Notes: generated by a model from the sequence alone, not told the origin. A DNA stretch of 64,000 nucleotides from Isoalcanivorax indicus (GCF_003259185.1 NZ_QGMP01000001.1:1-64000), one strand, 5' to 3'. Shown: positions 32,548-43,154, numbered from the stretch's first letter. Numbers and translations are program-made.

Positions 32548-33698
32548 GCGCGCGCCTCCAGGTCATTGGCGATGCGCCGCATCCAGGCACCGAACAGACG
32601 GGTATATTCGGGGATGTCGAGCAGAAAGGCGTCGTGACCCTTGTCGGTGTCCACCTCGGCATAGCTGACATCCCGCCCCACCGCCATCAGTGCGCGGACG
32701 ATTTCTTCGGAGCGTTCCGGTGCAAAGCGCCAGTCAGAGGTAAAGGACACCACCAGGAAGGGGCAGCGGGCCTGGGCCACGGCCTGATCCAGCGAGTCAT
32801 TGAAATCCCGGGCCGGATCGAAATAATCCAGCGCCTTGGTCATCAGCAGGTAGGTGTTCGCATCGAAATGGCGCGAGAACGTCTCACCCTGATGGCGCAG
32901 GTAGCTCTCTACCTGGAACTCCACATCAAAACCGAAGTGGAAGCGCCCGCTGCGCAGGTCGCGACCAAACTTCGCGCGCATTGCGTCGTCGCTGAGGTAG
33001 GTGATATGGCCGACCATGCGCGCCAGGATCAGTCCCTGGCGCGGGTAGGTGTCATGCAGGTAATAGCGGCCGCCATGAAAATTCGGGTCCGTCAGGATCG
33101 ACTGGCGGGCGACCTCATTGAACGCGATATTCTGTGCCGACAGTTTGCTGGCCGAGGCAATCACGGCGGCATGGCCAACGCGGTCGGGATAGTCGATGGC
33201 CCACTGCAGGGCCTGCATGCCGCCCAGGCTGCCACCGATGACCGCGGCCCATGTGCGGATGCCCAGCCGGTCTGCCAGCCTGGCCTGACTGTTGACCCAG
33301 TCCTTCACCGTCACCATGGGAAAATCCGGACCCCAGGGCTGGCCGTTGTCGGGGTTGATGCTGGCCGGGCCGGTGGAGCCGTGGCAGCCGCCCAGATTGT
33401 TCAGTGACACGACGAAGAAGCGGTTCGTATCGATCGGCTTGCCCGGGCCGATGCAGCTGTCCCACCAGCCCGGGCGCTTGTCCTGCTCGCTGTGATAGCC
33501 CGCAGCATGGTGATGCCCGGACAGCGCATGGCAGATCAGCACCGCATTGGAGGCGTCGGCATTGAGGGTGCCGTAGGTTTCGTAGATCAGCTCATAGGCG
33601 GGCAGCACGCGATGGCATTCCAGCTCCAGCGGCTGGTCGAAATGCATCACGGTGGGCGTCACCAGGCCCACTGAGCCGGGGGCATGAATGTCAGGCAT
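32544..33698 (-). CDS. metX: Homoserine O-acyltransferase MetX (probably succinyltransferase type)
   Basis: A 384-residue alpha/beta-hydrolase-fold enzyme that acylates homoserine in methionine synthesis. Motifs: [34 protein letters not shown], the nucleophile elbow [14 protein letters not shown] with Ser, and the final Asp and His in [12 protein letters not shown] and [10 protein letters not shown]. MetX enzymes in related gammaproteobacteria are often succinyl-specific, but acetyl use cannot be excluded from sequence alone. The pairing with metW favours the succinyl group. ATG 33698 matches the family start; the frame extends further upstream. Confidence 0.92.
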   Translation of the reverse strand: MPDIHAPGSVGLVTPTVMHFDQPLELECHRVLPAYELIYETYGTLNADASNAVLICHALSGHHHAAGYHSEQDKRPGWWDSCIGPGKPIDTNRFFVVSLNNLGGCHGSTGPASINPDNGQPWGPDFPMVTVKDWVNSQARLADRLGIRTWAAVIGGSLGGMQALQWAIDYPDRVGHAAVIASASKLSAQNIAFNEVARQSILTDPNFHGGRYYLHDTYPRQGLILARMVGHITYLSDDAMRAKFGRDLRSGRFHFGFDVEFQVESYLRHQGETFSRHFDANTYLLMTKALDYFDPARDFNDSLDQAVAQARCPFLVVSFTSDWRFAPERSEEIVRALMAVGRDVSYAEVDTDKGHDAFLLDIPEYTRLFGAWMRRIANDLEARA

Positions 33699-33784
33699 CG
33701 GTGTCCGGGCATCCAGAAGTAAAGAGCGCAAGTCTAAACACGGGTGCCCGGCGCTGCAATGAAGCGGTCAGCGGCAGCCCCGTG

Positions 33785-34192
33785 TCAGCTGTCTTCGCGT
33801 TGTACGGTGCGCGTACGTCCATTCTCATCAATGGCGACGAAGGTAAACAGGCCTTCGGTGACCTTGGCGACCTCACCCATGCTGCGAATCCAGACTTCCA
33901 CGCGGATACGCATGGAGCTGCGGCCGACATCCAGCAGGTCGGTGTAGCAGCTGACGACGGCGCCGATGGGCACCGGGCGCAGGAAGGCCATGGAATCGAT
34001 GGCCACGGTGGCAATGCGACCGCGTGCCGCCTTGCGCGCGCAGACAGCACCGGCAAGGTCCATCTGCGAGACCAGCCAGCCGCCGAAAATATCGCCGTTC
34101 CAGTTGGCATCCTGAGGCATGGCGATGGTCTGGATGGCCAGTTCGCCAGTGGGTTGCGGATCGTCGTCGCGTTCGTCTGTCATGGTCGTCAT
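33785..34192 (-). CDS. YciA-like acyl-CoA thioesterase
   Basis: A 135-residue single hotdog-domain protein. Signatures are TIAMPQDANWNGDIFGGWLVSQMDLAG (the catalytic Asn/Asp region of the YciA group) and ATVAIDSMAFLRPVPIGAVVSCY. The enzyme hydrolyses acyl-CoA, often short to medium chain. The start at 34192 is uncertain; 34183 is also ATG. The first 20 residues are an acidic linker, not part of the fold. Confidence 0.88.
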   Translation of the reverse strand: MTTMTDERDDDPQPTGELAIQTIAMPQDANWNGDIFGGWLVSQMDLAGAVCARKAARGRIATVAIDSMAFLRPVPIGAVVSCYTDLLDVGRSSMRIRVEVWIRSMGEVAKVTEGLFTFVAIDENGRTRTVQREDS

Positions 34193-34217
34193 GGTCCGTT
34201 GTGAAGTGCTGTCACCA

Positions 34218-35594
34218 TTAATTGTAGAGCAGCCCCGGCAGCCAGGTGGCAAGAGGCGGCCACAGGGCGAGCAGGATCAGCAGCAACAACTGGATACCGA
34301 TAAAGGGTATCACGCCGCGATAGATTGCGCTGGTGGGCACGCTCTCGGGCGCCACCCCGCGCAGGTAGAAGAGGGCAAACCCGAACGGCGGTGTCAGAAA
34401 CGAGGTTTGCAGGTTCAGGGCGATCATGATGCCCAGCCAGACCGGGTCCAGCCCCATCATCAACAGCACGGGCGCCACAATCGGCACCACCACAAAGGTG
34501 ATCTCGATGAAATCGAGGATGAAACCGAGCAGAAAGATCAGCAGCATCACGGCCAGCATGGCCCCGAACGCGCCGCCCGGCAGGCTGCCGAGCAGTCGCT
34601 CCACGGCGTCGCCGCCACCGTAGCCGTGGAACACCAGGGTAAAGATGGAGGCGCCGATCAGGATCATGAACACCATGCTGGTGACCCGGGTGGTGCCGCG
34701 CATCACATCGCGCAGGCGCGCCAGCGTCAGTTCGCCGCGCAGCAGGGCCAGCAGCAGCGCCCCCAGCGCCCCCACGGCGGCGGCTTCAGTGGGGGTGGCC
34801 TTGCCCGCCAGAATGCTGCCGAGCACGGCGACCATCAGCAGCAGTGGCGGCAGCAGGCTGGTGAGCAGGGCGCGGGCCAGTGGCGGCTCGCCCTCGGCAG
34901 TGCCGCGCTGCACCGCCGGGGCGCGCTCCGGGTGGCGCAAGGCGGTAAACAGTATCCAGCCTGTATAAAGCAGCACCAGCAGCAGGCCGGGCACGATGGC
35001 GCCGGCAAACAGGTCGCCGATGGAAACCGTATCGAACGACCACAGCCCCTGTCGCAGCTGGGCCTGTTGATAGGCGGTGCTGAGCACGTCGCCCAGCAGC
35101 ACCAGGGCGATGGACGGCGGGATCATCTGGCCCAGTGTGCCGGTGGCGCAGATCAGGCCGCTGGCCATGTCCGGCCGGTAGCCCTGGCGCACCATGGTGG
35201 GCAGCGCCAGCAGCCCCAGGGTGACGACGGTGGCGCCGACGATGCCGGTGCTGGCGGCCAGCAGGGCGCCCACCGCCACCACAGCAATGGCCAGGCCGCC
35301 GGGCAGTGGGCCAAACAGCCGCGCCAGCGTGCGCAACAGGTGCTCCGCGATGCGTGACTTCTCCAGCATCATGCCCATGAACACGAACAGCGGCACGGCG
35401 ATCAGTGTGCTGTTGCTCAGGATGCCGAACAGGCGATTGGGCAACAGGCCCAGTTCGCTGGCGTCGAAGACGCCGAGCAGGATGCCGGCAAAGGCGAACA
35501 GCAGCGCGACGCCGCCCAGGGTGAACGCCACCGGGTACCCGGCCATCAGTACCAGGCAGACACTGACAAACAGCAGCAGGGCGATCCATTCCAT
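34218..35594 (-). CDS. TRAP transporter large permease (DctM family)
   Basis: A 458-residue membrane protein with about twelve hydrophobic segments, slightly longer than the usual 425. It carries the typical LPNRLFGILSNSTLIAVPLFVFMGMMLEKS and LICATGTLGQMIPPSIALVLLGD segments. These permeases use a sodium gradient to import organic acids and similar solutes. The start overlaps the DctQ stop by one base (TGATG). The sequence resembles the mannitol/chloroaromatic-type subgroup, but the substrate is unknown. No DctP substrate-binding gene is adjacent. Confidence 0.9.
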   Translation of the reverse strand: MEWIALLLFVSVCLVLMAGYPVAFTLGGVALLFAFAGILLGVFDASELGLLPNRLFGILSNSTLIAVPLFVFMGMMLEKSRIAEHLLRTLARLFGPLPGGLAIAVVAVGALLAASTGIVGATVVTLGLLALPTMVRQGYRPDMASGLICATGTLGQMIPPSIALVLLGDVLSTAYQQAQLRQGLWSFDTVSIGDLFAGAIVPGLLLVLLYTGWILFTALRHPERAPAVQRGTAEGEPPLARALLTSLLPPLLLMVAVLGSILAGKATPTEAAAVGALGALLLALLRGELTLARLRDVMRGTTRVTSMVFMILIGASIFTLVFHGYGGGDAVERLLGSLPGGAFGAMLAVMLLIFLLGFILDFIEITFVVVPIVAPVLLMMGLDPVWLGIMIALNLQTSFLTPPFGFALFYLRGVAPESVPTSAIYRGVIPFIGIQLLLLILLALWPPLATWLPGLLYN

Positions 35595-36136
35595 CAGTGA
35601 TCGCCTCGCGCGGGCGGTTCGCCGCCGGTCAGGGTCAGCAGGGCGCGCAGTGCTTCCGCAAGGCCCTGTATGCACAGCACCACGGGCAGCACCAGCAGCA
35701 GGCTCTTGAACAGATAGAGATAGGGCAGGCCCCCGGCTTCCGCCGAGCCTTCGCGGCGGGTCCAGCTGACCTGCACATAATCCAGACTCATGACGAACAG
35801 GGTGATGGCCAGCGGCAGCAACAGCAGCAGGCTGCCGAGCAGGTCGATCCGGGCGCGGGCCAGGCTGCTCATGCGCTGGTAGAAGATGTCGACACGGACA
35901 TGGTCGTTGCGGGCCAGGGTGTAGCCTGCGCCCAGCACGAACAGGGTGGCGTGCAGATACAGAACGGACTCCTGCAGGGCGATGCTGCCGATGCCAAAGC
36001 CGTAGCGCAGCACCACGCTGGTCATCATCACCAGTACCACGGCCAGCGCCAGCCAACTCACCAGGCGACCCACCACCAGGCTGCAGGCCTCGCAGCCGCG
36101 CAGCAGGTGCTGTGCTGTATTCTGCCACCCCGTCAC
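35594..36136 (-). CDS. TRAP transporter small permease (DctQ family)
   Basis: A 180-residue membrane protein with four helices (ALAVVLVMMTSVVLRYGF, LYLHATLFVLGAGYTLA, LLGSLLLLLPLAITLFVMSL and LFKSLLLVLPVVLCIQGLAE). The segment between helices 1 and 2 and the GGLPYLYLFKSLL region match the mannitol/chloroaromatic-type DctQ. Forms the membrane complex with DctM. The gene is divergent from pstS; no DctP gene is seen near it. Confidence 0.88.
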   Translation of the reverse strand: MTGWQNTAQHLLRGCEACSLVVGRLVSWLALAVVLVMMTSVVLRYGFGIGSIALQESVLYLHATLFVLGAGYTLARNDHVRVDIFYQRMSSLARARIDLLGSLLLLLPLAITLFVMSLDYVQVSWTRREGSAEAGGLPYLYLFKSLLLVLPVVLCIQGLAEALRALLTLTGGEPPARGDH

Positions 36137-36226
36137 ATTCGATCTCCCGCCTGCCTGTCTGGCTGTTTCCCCGTTGGCCGGGCCGCGCAGTATAGCCGCA
36201 GCAGGCTGCTCATTAAATCGCCGCCG

Positions 36227-36260
36227 ATGTCATGGAATAGTCACAATGGGCCCCTATAGT
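36227..36260 (+). promoter_or_regulatory. PHO box and promoter of pstS
   Basis: TGTCATGGAATAGTCACA at 36228-36245 holds two GTCA direct repeats 11 bases apart, the PhoB-box spacing. A -10 TATAGT lies at 36255-36260, as expected where PhoB replaces the -35. Activation under phosphate limitation is inferred. Confidence 0.85.
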
Positions 36261-36319
36261 CCCGCTTCAGGCGCAGGAAGACTGCGAACCTGACAAATTG
36301 GGGAAACCTGGAGAACAGT

Positions 36320-37291
36320 ATGAAACTGCGTAACGCGTTCACCGCAGCCGCGGTAGCCATTACCACCACCTTCAGCGGCTTCGCCGTTGCGGATGTCGAC
36401 CCGAAACTGCCGGCGTACCAGCGCGTGGGCGGTGTTTCCGGTAACGTGAACAGCATCGGTTCCGACACCCTGAACAACCTCATGACCCTGTGGGCCGAGG
36501 AATTCAACAAGTTCTACCCGAACGTGCGTGTGCAGGTGCAGGGCGCCGGTTCTTCCACGGCACCGCCGGCCATCACCGAAGGGACCGCCAACCTGGCGCC
36601 GATGAGCCGCGCCATGCGTGACTCGGAAATCCAGTCCTTCGAAAACCGTCACGGCTACAAGCCTTACGCCGTACCGGTGGCCATCGACATGGTGGCCGTG
36701 TATGTGAACAAGGACAACCCGATTGAAGGCATGACGCTGGCGCAGGTGGATGCGGTGTTCTCCTCCACCCGTCGCTGTGGTTACAGCGAAGACATCACCC
36801 GCTGGGGCCAGCTGGGTCTGACCGGCGCCTGGGCCAACCGTGACTTCACGGTCTACAGCCGTAACGCGGTATCCGGTACCTACGGTTACTTCCGCCAGAA
36901 CGCCCTGTGTGACGGTGACTTCAAGGCCAGCGTGAACGAGCAGCCGGGTTCCTCTGCGGTAGTGCAGGGCGTGGCCGAATCTCTCAACGGTATCGGTTAC
37001 TCCGGCATCGGCTACATCACCTCTGGCGTGCGCACCGTGCCGCTGGCGCGTGAAGCAGGCATGCCGTTCGCTGACACCACCGCAGAAAACGCCGCCACCG
37101 GTGACTACCCGCTGGCCCGCTTCCTGTACGTGTACGTGAACAAGGCGCCGAATGGTGAGCTGGACCCGATCACCCGCGAGTTCATCAGGCTGGTGCTCTC
37201 GAAGGAAGGTCAGGAAGTGGTGGTCCGTGACGGCTACGTGCCGCTGCCGGAAGCCGAAGCCGCCAAGCACCGCAAGGCGCTGGGTCTGTAA
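36320..37291 (+). CDS. pstS: Phosphate ABC transporter substrate-binding protein PstS
   Basis: A 323-residue periplasmic binding protein with a clear signal peptide ([24 protein letters not shown]). The phosphate-binding loops are visible: [12 protein letters not shown] near residue 45, [15 protein letters not shown] and [19 protein letters not shown] Cys pair (RRCG and NALCDG) may form a disulfide. It is the Pseudomonas-type PstS rather than the E. coli type. It has its own PHO box and terminator, and the rest of the transporter is expressed from a second PHO box at 37434. Confidence 0.93.
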   Translation: MKLRNAFTAAAVAITTTFSGFAVADVDPKLPAYQRVGGVSGNVNSIGSDTLNNLMTLWAEEFNKFYPNVRVQVQGAGSSTAPPAITEGTANLAPMSRAMRDSEIQSFENRHGYKPYAVPVAIDMVAVYVNKDNPIEGMTLAQVDAVFSSTRRCGYSEDITRWGQLGLTGAWANRDFTVYSRNAVSGTYGYFRQNALCDGDFKASVNEQPGSSAVVQGVAESLNGIGYSGIGYITSGVRTVPLAREAGMPFADTTAENAATGDYPLARFLYVYVNKAPNGELDPITREFIRLVLSKEGQEVVVRDGYVPLPEAEAAKHRKALGL

Positions 37292-37319
37292 GGTCCTGAT
37301 CTGAAAAGAGAAGGCTGGG

Positions 37320-37347
37320 AAGGCGCCGGTGGGTCCGGCGCCTTTTT
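37320..37347 (+). terminator. Rho-independent terminator of pstS
   Basis: A 9-base stem AGGCGCCGG (37321-37329) / CCGGCGCCT (37335-37343), loop TGGGT, then TTTTT. It separates pstS from pstC and should let pstS be expressed at a different level. Confidence 0.92.
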
Positions 37348-37433
37348 CTATGGGGCCTTTCCGTGACAGACCCTGCCATAGGCAGTGCCCCGCCTGTCCG
37401 ACAATACGGACCCCTTTTTCACCTCCAGATCGT

Positions 37434-37465
37434 TTGTCACATTGCTGTCATTTAAGAGGTCTAGT
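37434..37465 (+). promoter_or_regulatory. PHO box and promoter of pstCAB-phoU
   Basis: TTGTCACATTGCTGTCATT (37434-37452) has two GTCA repeats 11 bases apart. A -10 TCTAGT lies at 37460-37465. The predicted transcript starts about 30 bases before the chosen pstC start, supporting ATG 37502 over the longer frame. Confidence 0.85.
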
Positions 37466-37501
37466 CTCCGGGGCTCGGATTCAGCTTGCCGGACCCTACT
37501 T

Positions 37502-39796
37502 ATGACGGATTCTTCCAACGCCAGTGCACCGGCCTCCAGTGGCTTTCGCCACCTGTTGCCGGACGCCGAGGCGCGCAAGAAACAGCGCCGCCGCCGGGCG
37601 ATCAACGACAAACTCTCCGCTTTCGGGATTTCAATGGCCGGGCTGGGCGTGGTGGGTGCGCTGGCCCTCATCTTCGTCTACCTGTTCAGTGAAGTGGCGC
37701 CGCTGCTGCGGCCCGCGTCCATTGAGGCCCAGATCGGTTACAGCCTGCCGGAAGGGGGGCCGCACGCGGAAACCGTGCACCTGACGCTGGACCGCTACCA
37801 GGAAATCGGCATGCAGGTGACCCGCGACGGTCGGGTGATCTTCTTCGACGCGGATGCCGGTGGTTTTCATTCGGCGTTCCAGGTGCCGATTCCTGACGGC
37901 GCGACAGTCACCAGCTTCGGCCAGGGGGAGAAGCGTGACGGTTTGCTGGCGTTCGGTCTGGATACCGGTGAGATCGTGGTCGCCAAAGTCGAGTATGAGC
38001 TGACCTACCCGGAAGGGACGCGGGTCACGGTGCCGAAACTGACTTATCCGCTCGGTGAGGCGCCGATCGTGGTGGATGACCTGGGCGAAGCGTTGATTCA
38101 TGTGGCGGTGCAGGAAGGGCGGCGCGGCACCGTTGCCGTAGCACAGACGGCCGATGGCCGCCTGCTGGTGAATGCCTACCGCACGCAGCGCAACATCTTC
38201 TCCGGAGACGTGCAGGTTACGGCCAGCCGGGCTGAAATGCCGGCCTATCCTGGCGAGATCAGCCGCATTCTTGTGGACGGTAGCCAGCGCAATGTCTTCA
38301 TTGCTGATCCGACCGGTTACCTCGCCTACTACGACATCTCCACGATCAATTCGCCGAGCATGGTGCAACGGGTGCGCGCGGTGCGGGAAGGGGGCATCAC
38401 GGCCATTTCGTTTCTGGCCGGTACGGTCTCCCTGATCGTGGGCGGATCGGACGGTTCCCTGTCGCAATGGTTCCTGATCCGGGATGAGAACAACGCGTAT
38501 GCGCTGAGCCGTATCCGTGATTTCGTGGGCCATAGAAGCCCGGTAACGGCCATCGATTCCGAATACACGCGCAAGGGCTTTCTCAGTGGCGCGAAAGACG
38601 GCACGCTCGGCATTCACTTTGCTACCTCAAGCCGCACCCTGTTGCGCGAGCGGGTGCTGGATGGGCCCATCTCGGCCATCGCCATCTCACCCATCAATGG
38701 TCGTATGCTGGTCACGGATACCAGCGGTGGGGTGCATCCGCATCTTGTAGAAAATCGACATCCGCAAGTGTCGTTCCGCGCCATGTGGCAGCGCGTCTGG
38801 TACGAAGGTCGCGGTGAGCCGGAATACGTCTGGCAGGCCTCCTCGGCGTCGGATGAATTCGAACCGAAGATGAGCCTGGTGCCGCTGACCGTCGGCACTC
38901 TCAAGGCGGCCTTCTTCGCCATGCTGATTGCCATGCCGGTGGCGGTCATGGGGGCCATCTACTCGGCCTACTTCATGACCCCGCGCATGCGCGGGGTGGT
39001 CAAGCCGACCATCGAAATCATGGAAGCCCTGCCCACGGTGATTCTCGGTTTTCTGGCCGGCCTGTGGCTGGCGCCGTTTGTTGAAGACAACCTGCCCGTG
39101 GTGTTCACCATGCTGTTCGGGTTGCCCCTGGGCATGCTGCTGGCGGGCTATGTCTGGTTCCGCCTGCCGCAACACTACAAGAACTACATTCCGCCGGGCT
39201 GGGAAGCGGCCACGCTGGTCCCGGTGGTGCTGGTCATCGGCTGGATCTGCGTCGCCAGCAGCCCCTATATCCAGCTCTGGTTCTTCGATGGTTCGATGCG
39301 CCAGTGGTTTACGGACCAGGGTATTACCTACGACCAGCGCAACGCCCTGGTGGTGGGTATCGCCATGGGCTTTGCGGTGATCCCGACGATCTTCTCGATT
39401 GCCGAAGACGCGGTGTTCAACGTGCCCCGGCATCTGACGCAAGGGTCACTGGCCCTCGGTGCCACGGCGTGGCAGACGGTAATGGGTGTGGTGTTGCCCA
39501 CAGCCAGCCCGGGCATCTTCTCGGCGGTGATGATCGGCTTCGGTCGTGCGGTGGGAGAAACCATGATTGTGGTGATGGCCACCGGCAACAGCCCGGTCGT
39601 CAACTTCAACATCTTCGAAGGCATGCGCACCCTGTCCGCCAACGTGGCGGTGGAACTGCCGGAAACCGCAGTGGGCAGCACGCACTTCCGCGTGTTGTTC
39701 CTGGCGGCGCTGGTGCTACTGACCATGACCTTTATCGTCAACACCATTGCTGAAATCGTGCGCCAGCGCTTGCGCGCACGCTACAGCAATCTGTAA
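37502..39796 (+). CDS. pstC: Phosphate ABC transporter permease PstC, large form
   Basis: A 764-residue permease, far larger than the usual 320 or so. The first membrane helix (LGVVGALALIFVYLFSEVAPLL) is followed by about 400 residues of repeated beta-strand segments with propeller-like spacing (DGRVIFFDADAGGFHSAF, GSDGSLSQWFLIRDENNA and SGAKDGTLGIHF). Then comes the standard permease part with the EAA-like block MEALPTVILGFLAGLWL and [20 protein letters not shown]. Extended PstC proteins of this kind are known in pseudomonads. The frame begins upstream of the PHO box, but ATG 37502, after the promoter, is the logical start although its ribosome site is weak. Confidence 0.9.
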   Translation: MTDSSNASAPASSGFRHLLPDAEARKKQRRRRAINDKLSAFGISMAGLGVVGALALIFVYLFSEVAPLLRPASIEAQIGYSLPEGGPHAETVHLTLDRYQEIGMQVTRDGRVIFFDADAGGFHSAFQVPIPDGATVTSFGQGEKRDGLLAFGLDTGEIVVAKVEYELTYPEGTRVTVPKLTYPLGEAPIVVDDLGEALIHVAVQEGRRGTVAVAQTADGRLLVNAYRTQRNIFSGDVQVTASRAEMPAYPGEISRILVDGSQRNVFIADPTGYLAYYDISTINSPSMVQRVRAVREGGITAISFLAGTVSLIVGGSDGSLSQWFLIRDENNAYALSRIRDFVGHRSPVTAIDSEYTRKGFLSGAKDGTLGIHFATSSRTLLRERVLDGPISAIAISPINGRMLVTDTSGGVHPHLVENRHPQVSFRAMWQRVWYEGRGEPEYVWQASSASDEFEPKMSLVPLTVGTLKAAFFAMLIAMPVAVMGAIYSAYFMTPRMRGVVKPTIEIMEALPTVILGFLAGLWLAPFVEDNLPVVFTMLFGLPLGMLLAGYVWFRLPQHYKNYIPPGWEAATLVPVVLVIGWICVASSPYIQLWFFDGSMRQWFTDQGITYDQRNALVVGIAMGFAVIPTIFSIAEDAVFNVPRHLTQGSLALGATAWQTVMGVVLPTASPGIFSAVMIGFGRAVGETMIVVMATGNSPVVNFNIFEGMRTLSANVAVELPETAVGSTHFRVLFLAALVLLTMTFIVNTIAEIVRQRLRARYSNL

Positions 39797-39808
39797 TCGG
39801 GGGCCCTT

Positions 39809-41485
39809 ATGAGCACCAAGCAATCCTGGTTCAAGAGCGGTACCCCCTGGATCTGGCTGAATGGCGGGGCCGTGGCGCTGAGCATCGTGATGGTGGCCGG
39901 TCTGCTGGGGCTGATTGCCATCCGTGGCCTGTCGCATTTCTGGCCCGCTGAAATCGTTCAGTTCGAGTACACACAGCGTGACGGCACCCGGGAAGTCGTG
40001 ATGGGTGAAGTGGTGCGCAGCCAGACGCTGGCGGGCACGATCGTGATTGATTCCGGCCGCCCGGATCTGGCGCAGCCGGATGATCTGGTAACCCGGTATC
40101 TGATCAAACGCGGTAACCGCGACGTCACCAGTCGCGATTTCATGTGGTATCTGCAACCCGCCATGGGCGAGATGACCCGACCGAAAGACGCCATCGTGCT
40201 GGAGCGGCGCGAGTGGGGCAACTTCTATGGCGTGCCCGTGGCTATCCGCGAGGCAGGTCAGGTTGTGGCGGAAGGCGCCGACGTGATCCCCGCGCTGCGC
40301 GAACGTATGCGTCGTGCCCTGTCCATCCGCGATGAGATCCGGCATATCGAGCGGGTGGAAATCGGTGATATCAACCACCGTATGGAGCAGATCCGTCTTG
40401 GCATCCGTCGTGTGCAGCTGAACGAACGGCTCTCGGAAGAGGAGCAGGCCAGACGCATTGCGGAGCTGGAAAGCGGCCGTCAGGGACTGGACGACGAATA
40501 TGCGGTGGTCCAGGACCGCCTGGACCGGCTGATCGCCGAAGCAAGTCGTGACACCCTGGTGGCGCGCACCGGAGATGGGCAGGAAGTGCTGATCAGCTTG
40601 CGTGACATCGTGCGGGCCACGCAGCCCAACCAGTTGTCGCTGTTCGGCAAGGTGGCCAATTACGTGGATCGCTTCTGGGAATTCATGAGCGGTGATCCGC
40701 GCGAGGCGAACACGGAAGGGGGCATCTTCCCGGCCATCTTCGGTACCGTGACCATGGTGTTCCTGATGAGCCTGGTGGTGACGCCTTTCGGTGTGCTGGC
40801 GGCAATCTATCTGCGCGAGTATGCCCGGCAGGGGCCGGTGCTCAAGGCCATTCGTATCTCGGTCTACAACCTGGCAGGCGTGCCGTCGATTGTGTACGGG
40901 GTGTTCGGTCTGGGCTTCTTCGTCTACACCATCGGGGGCAGCATCGACCAGGTGTTCTATCCGGAATCATTGCCGTCACCGACCTTCGGTACGCCCGGCC
41001 TGATGTGGGCGTCGCTGACCCTGGCCTTGCTGACCCTGCCGGTGGTGATTGTGTCCACCGAAGAAGGGCTGTCACGCATTCCCAGCACCATTCGCCAGGG
41101 CTCGCTGGCCCTGGGTGCCACCAAGGCAGAGACCCTGTGGCGCGTGGTCGTACCGCTGGCCACACCCGCCATGATGACCGGCATGATTCTGGCGATTGCG
41201 CGCGCTGCCGGCGAAGTGGCGCCCCTGATGCTGGTGGGTGTGGTGAAGCTGGCGCCAACACTGCCGATCGACAGCTACTTCCCCTTCATTCATCTGGATC
41301 GCAAGATCATGCATCTGGGCTTTCACATCTATGATGTGGGCTTCCAGAGCCCGAACGCCGAGGCGGCCCGTCCGCTGGTATATGCCACCGCACTGGTGCT
41401 GGTGGGGATCATTGTGGTGCTGAACCTGACGGCAATCAGTATCCGTAACCGCCTGCGCGAAAAATACCGCGCCGAGTCGGACTAA
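39809..41485 (+). CDS. pstA: Phosphate ABC transporter permease PstA, large form
   Basis: A 558-residue partner of the large PstC. After a first helix ([20 protein letters not shown]) there is an extracytoplasmic insert of about 250 residues with a coiled-coil stretch ([20 protein letters not shown] and [19 protein letters not shown]). The standard five-helix permease part follows, with the [23 protein letters not shown] loop. Inserts in both permeases suggest they form a joint external domain. It is 12 bases after pstC. Confidence 0.92.
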   Translation: MSTKQSWFKSGTPWIWLNGGAVALSIVMVAGLLGLIAIRGLSHFWPAEIVQFEYTQRDGTREVVMGEVVRSQTLAGTIVIDSGRPDLAQPDDLVTRYLIKRGNRDVTSRDFMWYLQPAMGEMTRPKDAIVLERREWGNFYGVPVAIREAGQVVAEGADVIPALRERMRRALSIRDEIRHIERVEIGDINHRMEQIRLGIRRVQLNERLSEEEQARRIAELESGRQGLDDEYAVVQDRLDRLIAEASRDTLVARTGDGQEVLISLRDIVRATQPNQLSLFGKVANYVDRFWEFMSGDPREANTEGGIFPAIFGTVTMVFLMSLVVTPFGVLAAIYLREYARQGPVLKAIRISVYNLAGVPSIVYGVFGLGFFVYTIGGSIDQVFYPESLPSPTFGTPGLMWASLTLALLTLPVVIVSTEEGLSRIPSTIRQGSLALGATKAETLWRVVVPLATPAMMTGMILAIARAAGEVAPLMLVGVVKLAPTLPIDSYFPFIHLDRKIMHLGFHIYDVGFQSPNAEAARPLVYATALVLVGIIVVLNLTAISIRNRLREKYRAESD

Positions 41486-41505
41486 GGTTGCCGGGGAGAA
41501 TTGAT

Positions 41506-42384
41506 ATGTCAGACGAAAACAGCGAACAGAACGGGAACAAGGCCATGACCTCACGCGAGCATATTACCCACGGTTTCAACGCCGGCGAGCTGCGCAAGAG
41601 CGATGCGCCGCACCTGAGCCTGGCCAACGAGACCATCAAGCTGGATGTCCAGCATCTGAATCTTTTCTATGCAAAGGATCAGGCGCTCAAGGATATCAAT
41701 CTGCAGATTCCCGAGAAGAAGGTGACGGCGTTTATCGGGCCGTCCGGTTGTGGCAAGTCGACGCTGCTGCGTTGCTTCAACCGCATGAACGATCTGGTGG
41801 ACATCTGCCGCATTGAAGGCAAGATACTGATGGACGATCGGGATATTTATGCCCGGGGTGTGGATGTGGCGGAACTGCGCCGCTCTATCGGCATGGTGTT
41901 CCAGAAGCCGAATCCTTTCCCGAAAACCATCTATGAAAACGTCGCCTATGGTCTGCGCCTGCAAGGGGTGAAGTCGAAGCGCATTCTGGATGAAGTGGTG
42001 GAGAAGTCCCTGCGCGGTGCCGCCCTGTGGGAAGAGGTCAAGGATCGACTGGACGACAACGCCTTCGGTCTTTCCGGTGGTCAGCAACAGCGTCTGGTGA
42101 TCGCCCGGGCCATTGCCATCGAGCCGGAAGTGATCCTGCTGGACGAGCCCGCCTCGGCGCTGGACCCGATTTCGACACTGAAGATCGAAGAGCTGATCAA
42201 CGAACTGAAAGAGCAGTACACCATCGTTATCGTGACCCACAACATGCAGCAGGCAGCGCGGGTGTCCGATTACACTGCCTTCATGTACATGGGGGAACTG
42301 GTGGAGTACAGCGACACCGATTCGCTGTTCACGAACCCGTCGAAAAAGCGGACCGAAGACTACATTACCGGCCGTTACGGCTGA
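41506..42384 (+). CDS. pstB: Phosphate ABC transporter ATPase PstB
   Basis: A 292-residue ATPase. Walker [18 protein letters not shown], signature [16 protein letters not shown], Walker [14 protein letters not shown] and the switch His in [15 protein letters not shown] are intact. The start at ATG 41506 has GGGGAGAA upstream. The first 50 residues are a hydrophilic extension not found in E. coli PstB. It powers phosphate import and, with PhoU and PhoR, takes part in phosphate signalling. Confidence 0.95.
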   Translation: MSDENSEQNGNKAMTSREHITHGFNAGELRKSDAPHLSLANETIKLDVQHLNLFYAKDQALKDINLQIPEKKVTAFIGPSGCGKSTLLRCFNRMNDLVDICRIEGKILMDDRDIYARGVDVAELRRSIGMVFQKPNPFPKTIYENVAYGLRLQGVKSKRILDEVVEKSLRGAALWEEVKDRLDDNAFGLSGGQQQRLVIARAIAIEPEVILLDEPASALDPISTLKIEELINELKEQYTIVIVTHNMQQAARVSDYTAFMYMGELVEYSDTDSLFTNPSKKRTEDYITGRYG

Positions 42385-42409
42385 GCCGGCCTGACAGAGA
42401 GAGCGGATC

Positions 42410-43129
42410 ATGGACAAGGATACTTATCAGCATCATATTTCCCAGGCCTTCAACAAGGACCTGTCCACCGTGCGCAATCACCTCATGGAGATGGGCGGGC
42501 TGGTGGAAAAGCAGGCGGCCGATTCTCTGGATGCCTTGCTCAAGGGCGACTCCGGTCTGGCCGAAAACGTCCTGCTGGTGGAGGACCGCATCAACAAGCT
42601 GGAGATGATGATCGACGAGGAATGCTCGCGGATCATCGTGCTGCGTCAGCCTGCGGCCTCCGACCTGCGCATGATCGTGGCCATTTCCAAGGCGGTGGCC
42701 GATCTGGAACGCATTGGTGATGAGTCGGCCAAGATCGCCCGTCTGGCGATCCAGCTGGCAGAAGAGGGTGAGTCGCCGCGCGGTTACGTGGAAGCACGCC
42801 ATATCGGCAACCATGTGCGCCGTATGCTGCACGACGCGCTGGATGCCTTTGCCCGCTTCGATGTGGACAAGGCCGTGGAAGTGGCTGCCGAAGACGACAC
42901 GGTGGATCTGGAATACCGCAGCGCCATGCGTTCGCTGGTGACCTTCATGATGGAAGACCCGCGCTCCATTACCCGCGTGCTGAACGTCATGTGGACACTG
43001 CGTTCGCTGGAGCGTATCGGCGACCACGCCCGCAATATCTGTGAGCAGGTGGTGTACCTGGTACAGGGCAAGGATGTGCGCCACATCAGCAGCGAGAAAA
43101 TGCAGGAACAGGTCCGCAACGGCAAATAG
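42410..43129 (+). CDS. phoU: Phosphate signalling protein PhoU
   Basis: A 239-residue all-helical PhoU made of two three-helix repeats. Metal-binding-type signatures EDRINKLEMMIDEECSRI and DLERIGDESAKIARLA occur in repeat 1; DDTVDLEYRSAM and SLERIGDHARNICEQVVYL occur in repeat 2. It couples the Pst transporter to PhoR. It is 25 bases after pstB, at the end of the operon; a hairpin follows. Confidence 0.95.
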   Translation: MDKDTYQHHISQAFNKDLSTVRNHLMEMGGLVEKQAADSLDALLKGDSGLAENVLLVEDRINKLEMMIDEECSRIIVLRQPAASDLRMIVAISKAVADLERIGDESAKIARLAIQLAEEGESPRGYVEARHIGNHVRRMLHDALDAFARFDVDKAVEVAAEDDTVDLEYRSAMRSLVTFMMEDPRSITRVLNVMWTLRSLERIGDHARNICEQVVYLVQGKDVRHISSEKMQEQVRNGK

Positions 43130-43154
43130 CCCGACCGCGACCTGTTCTCGCGTA

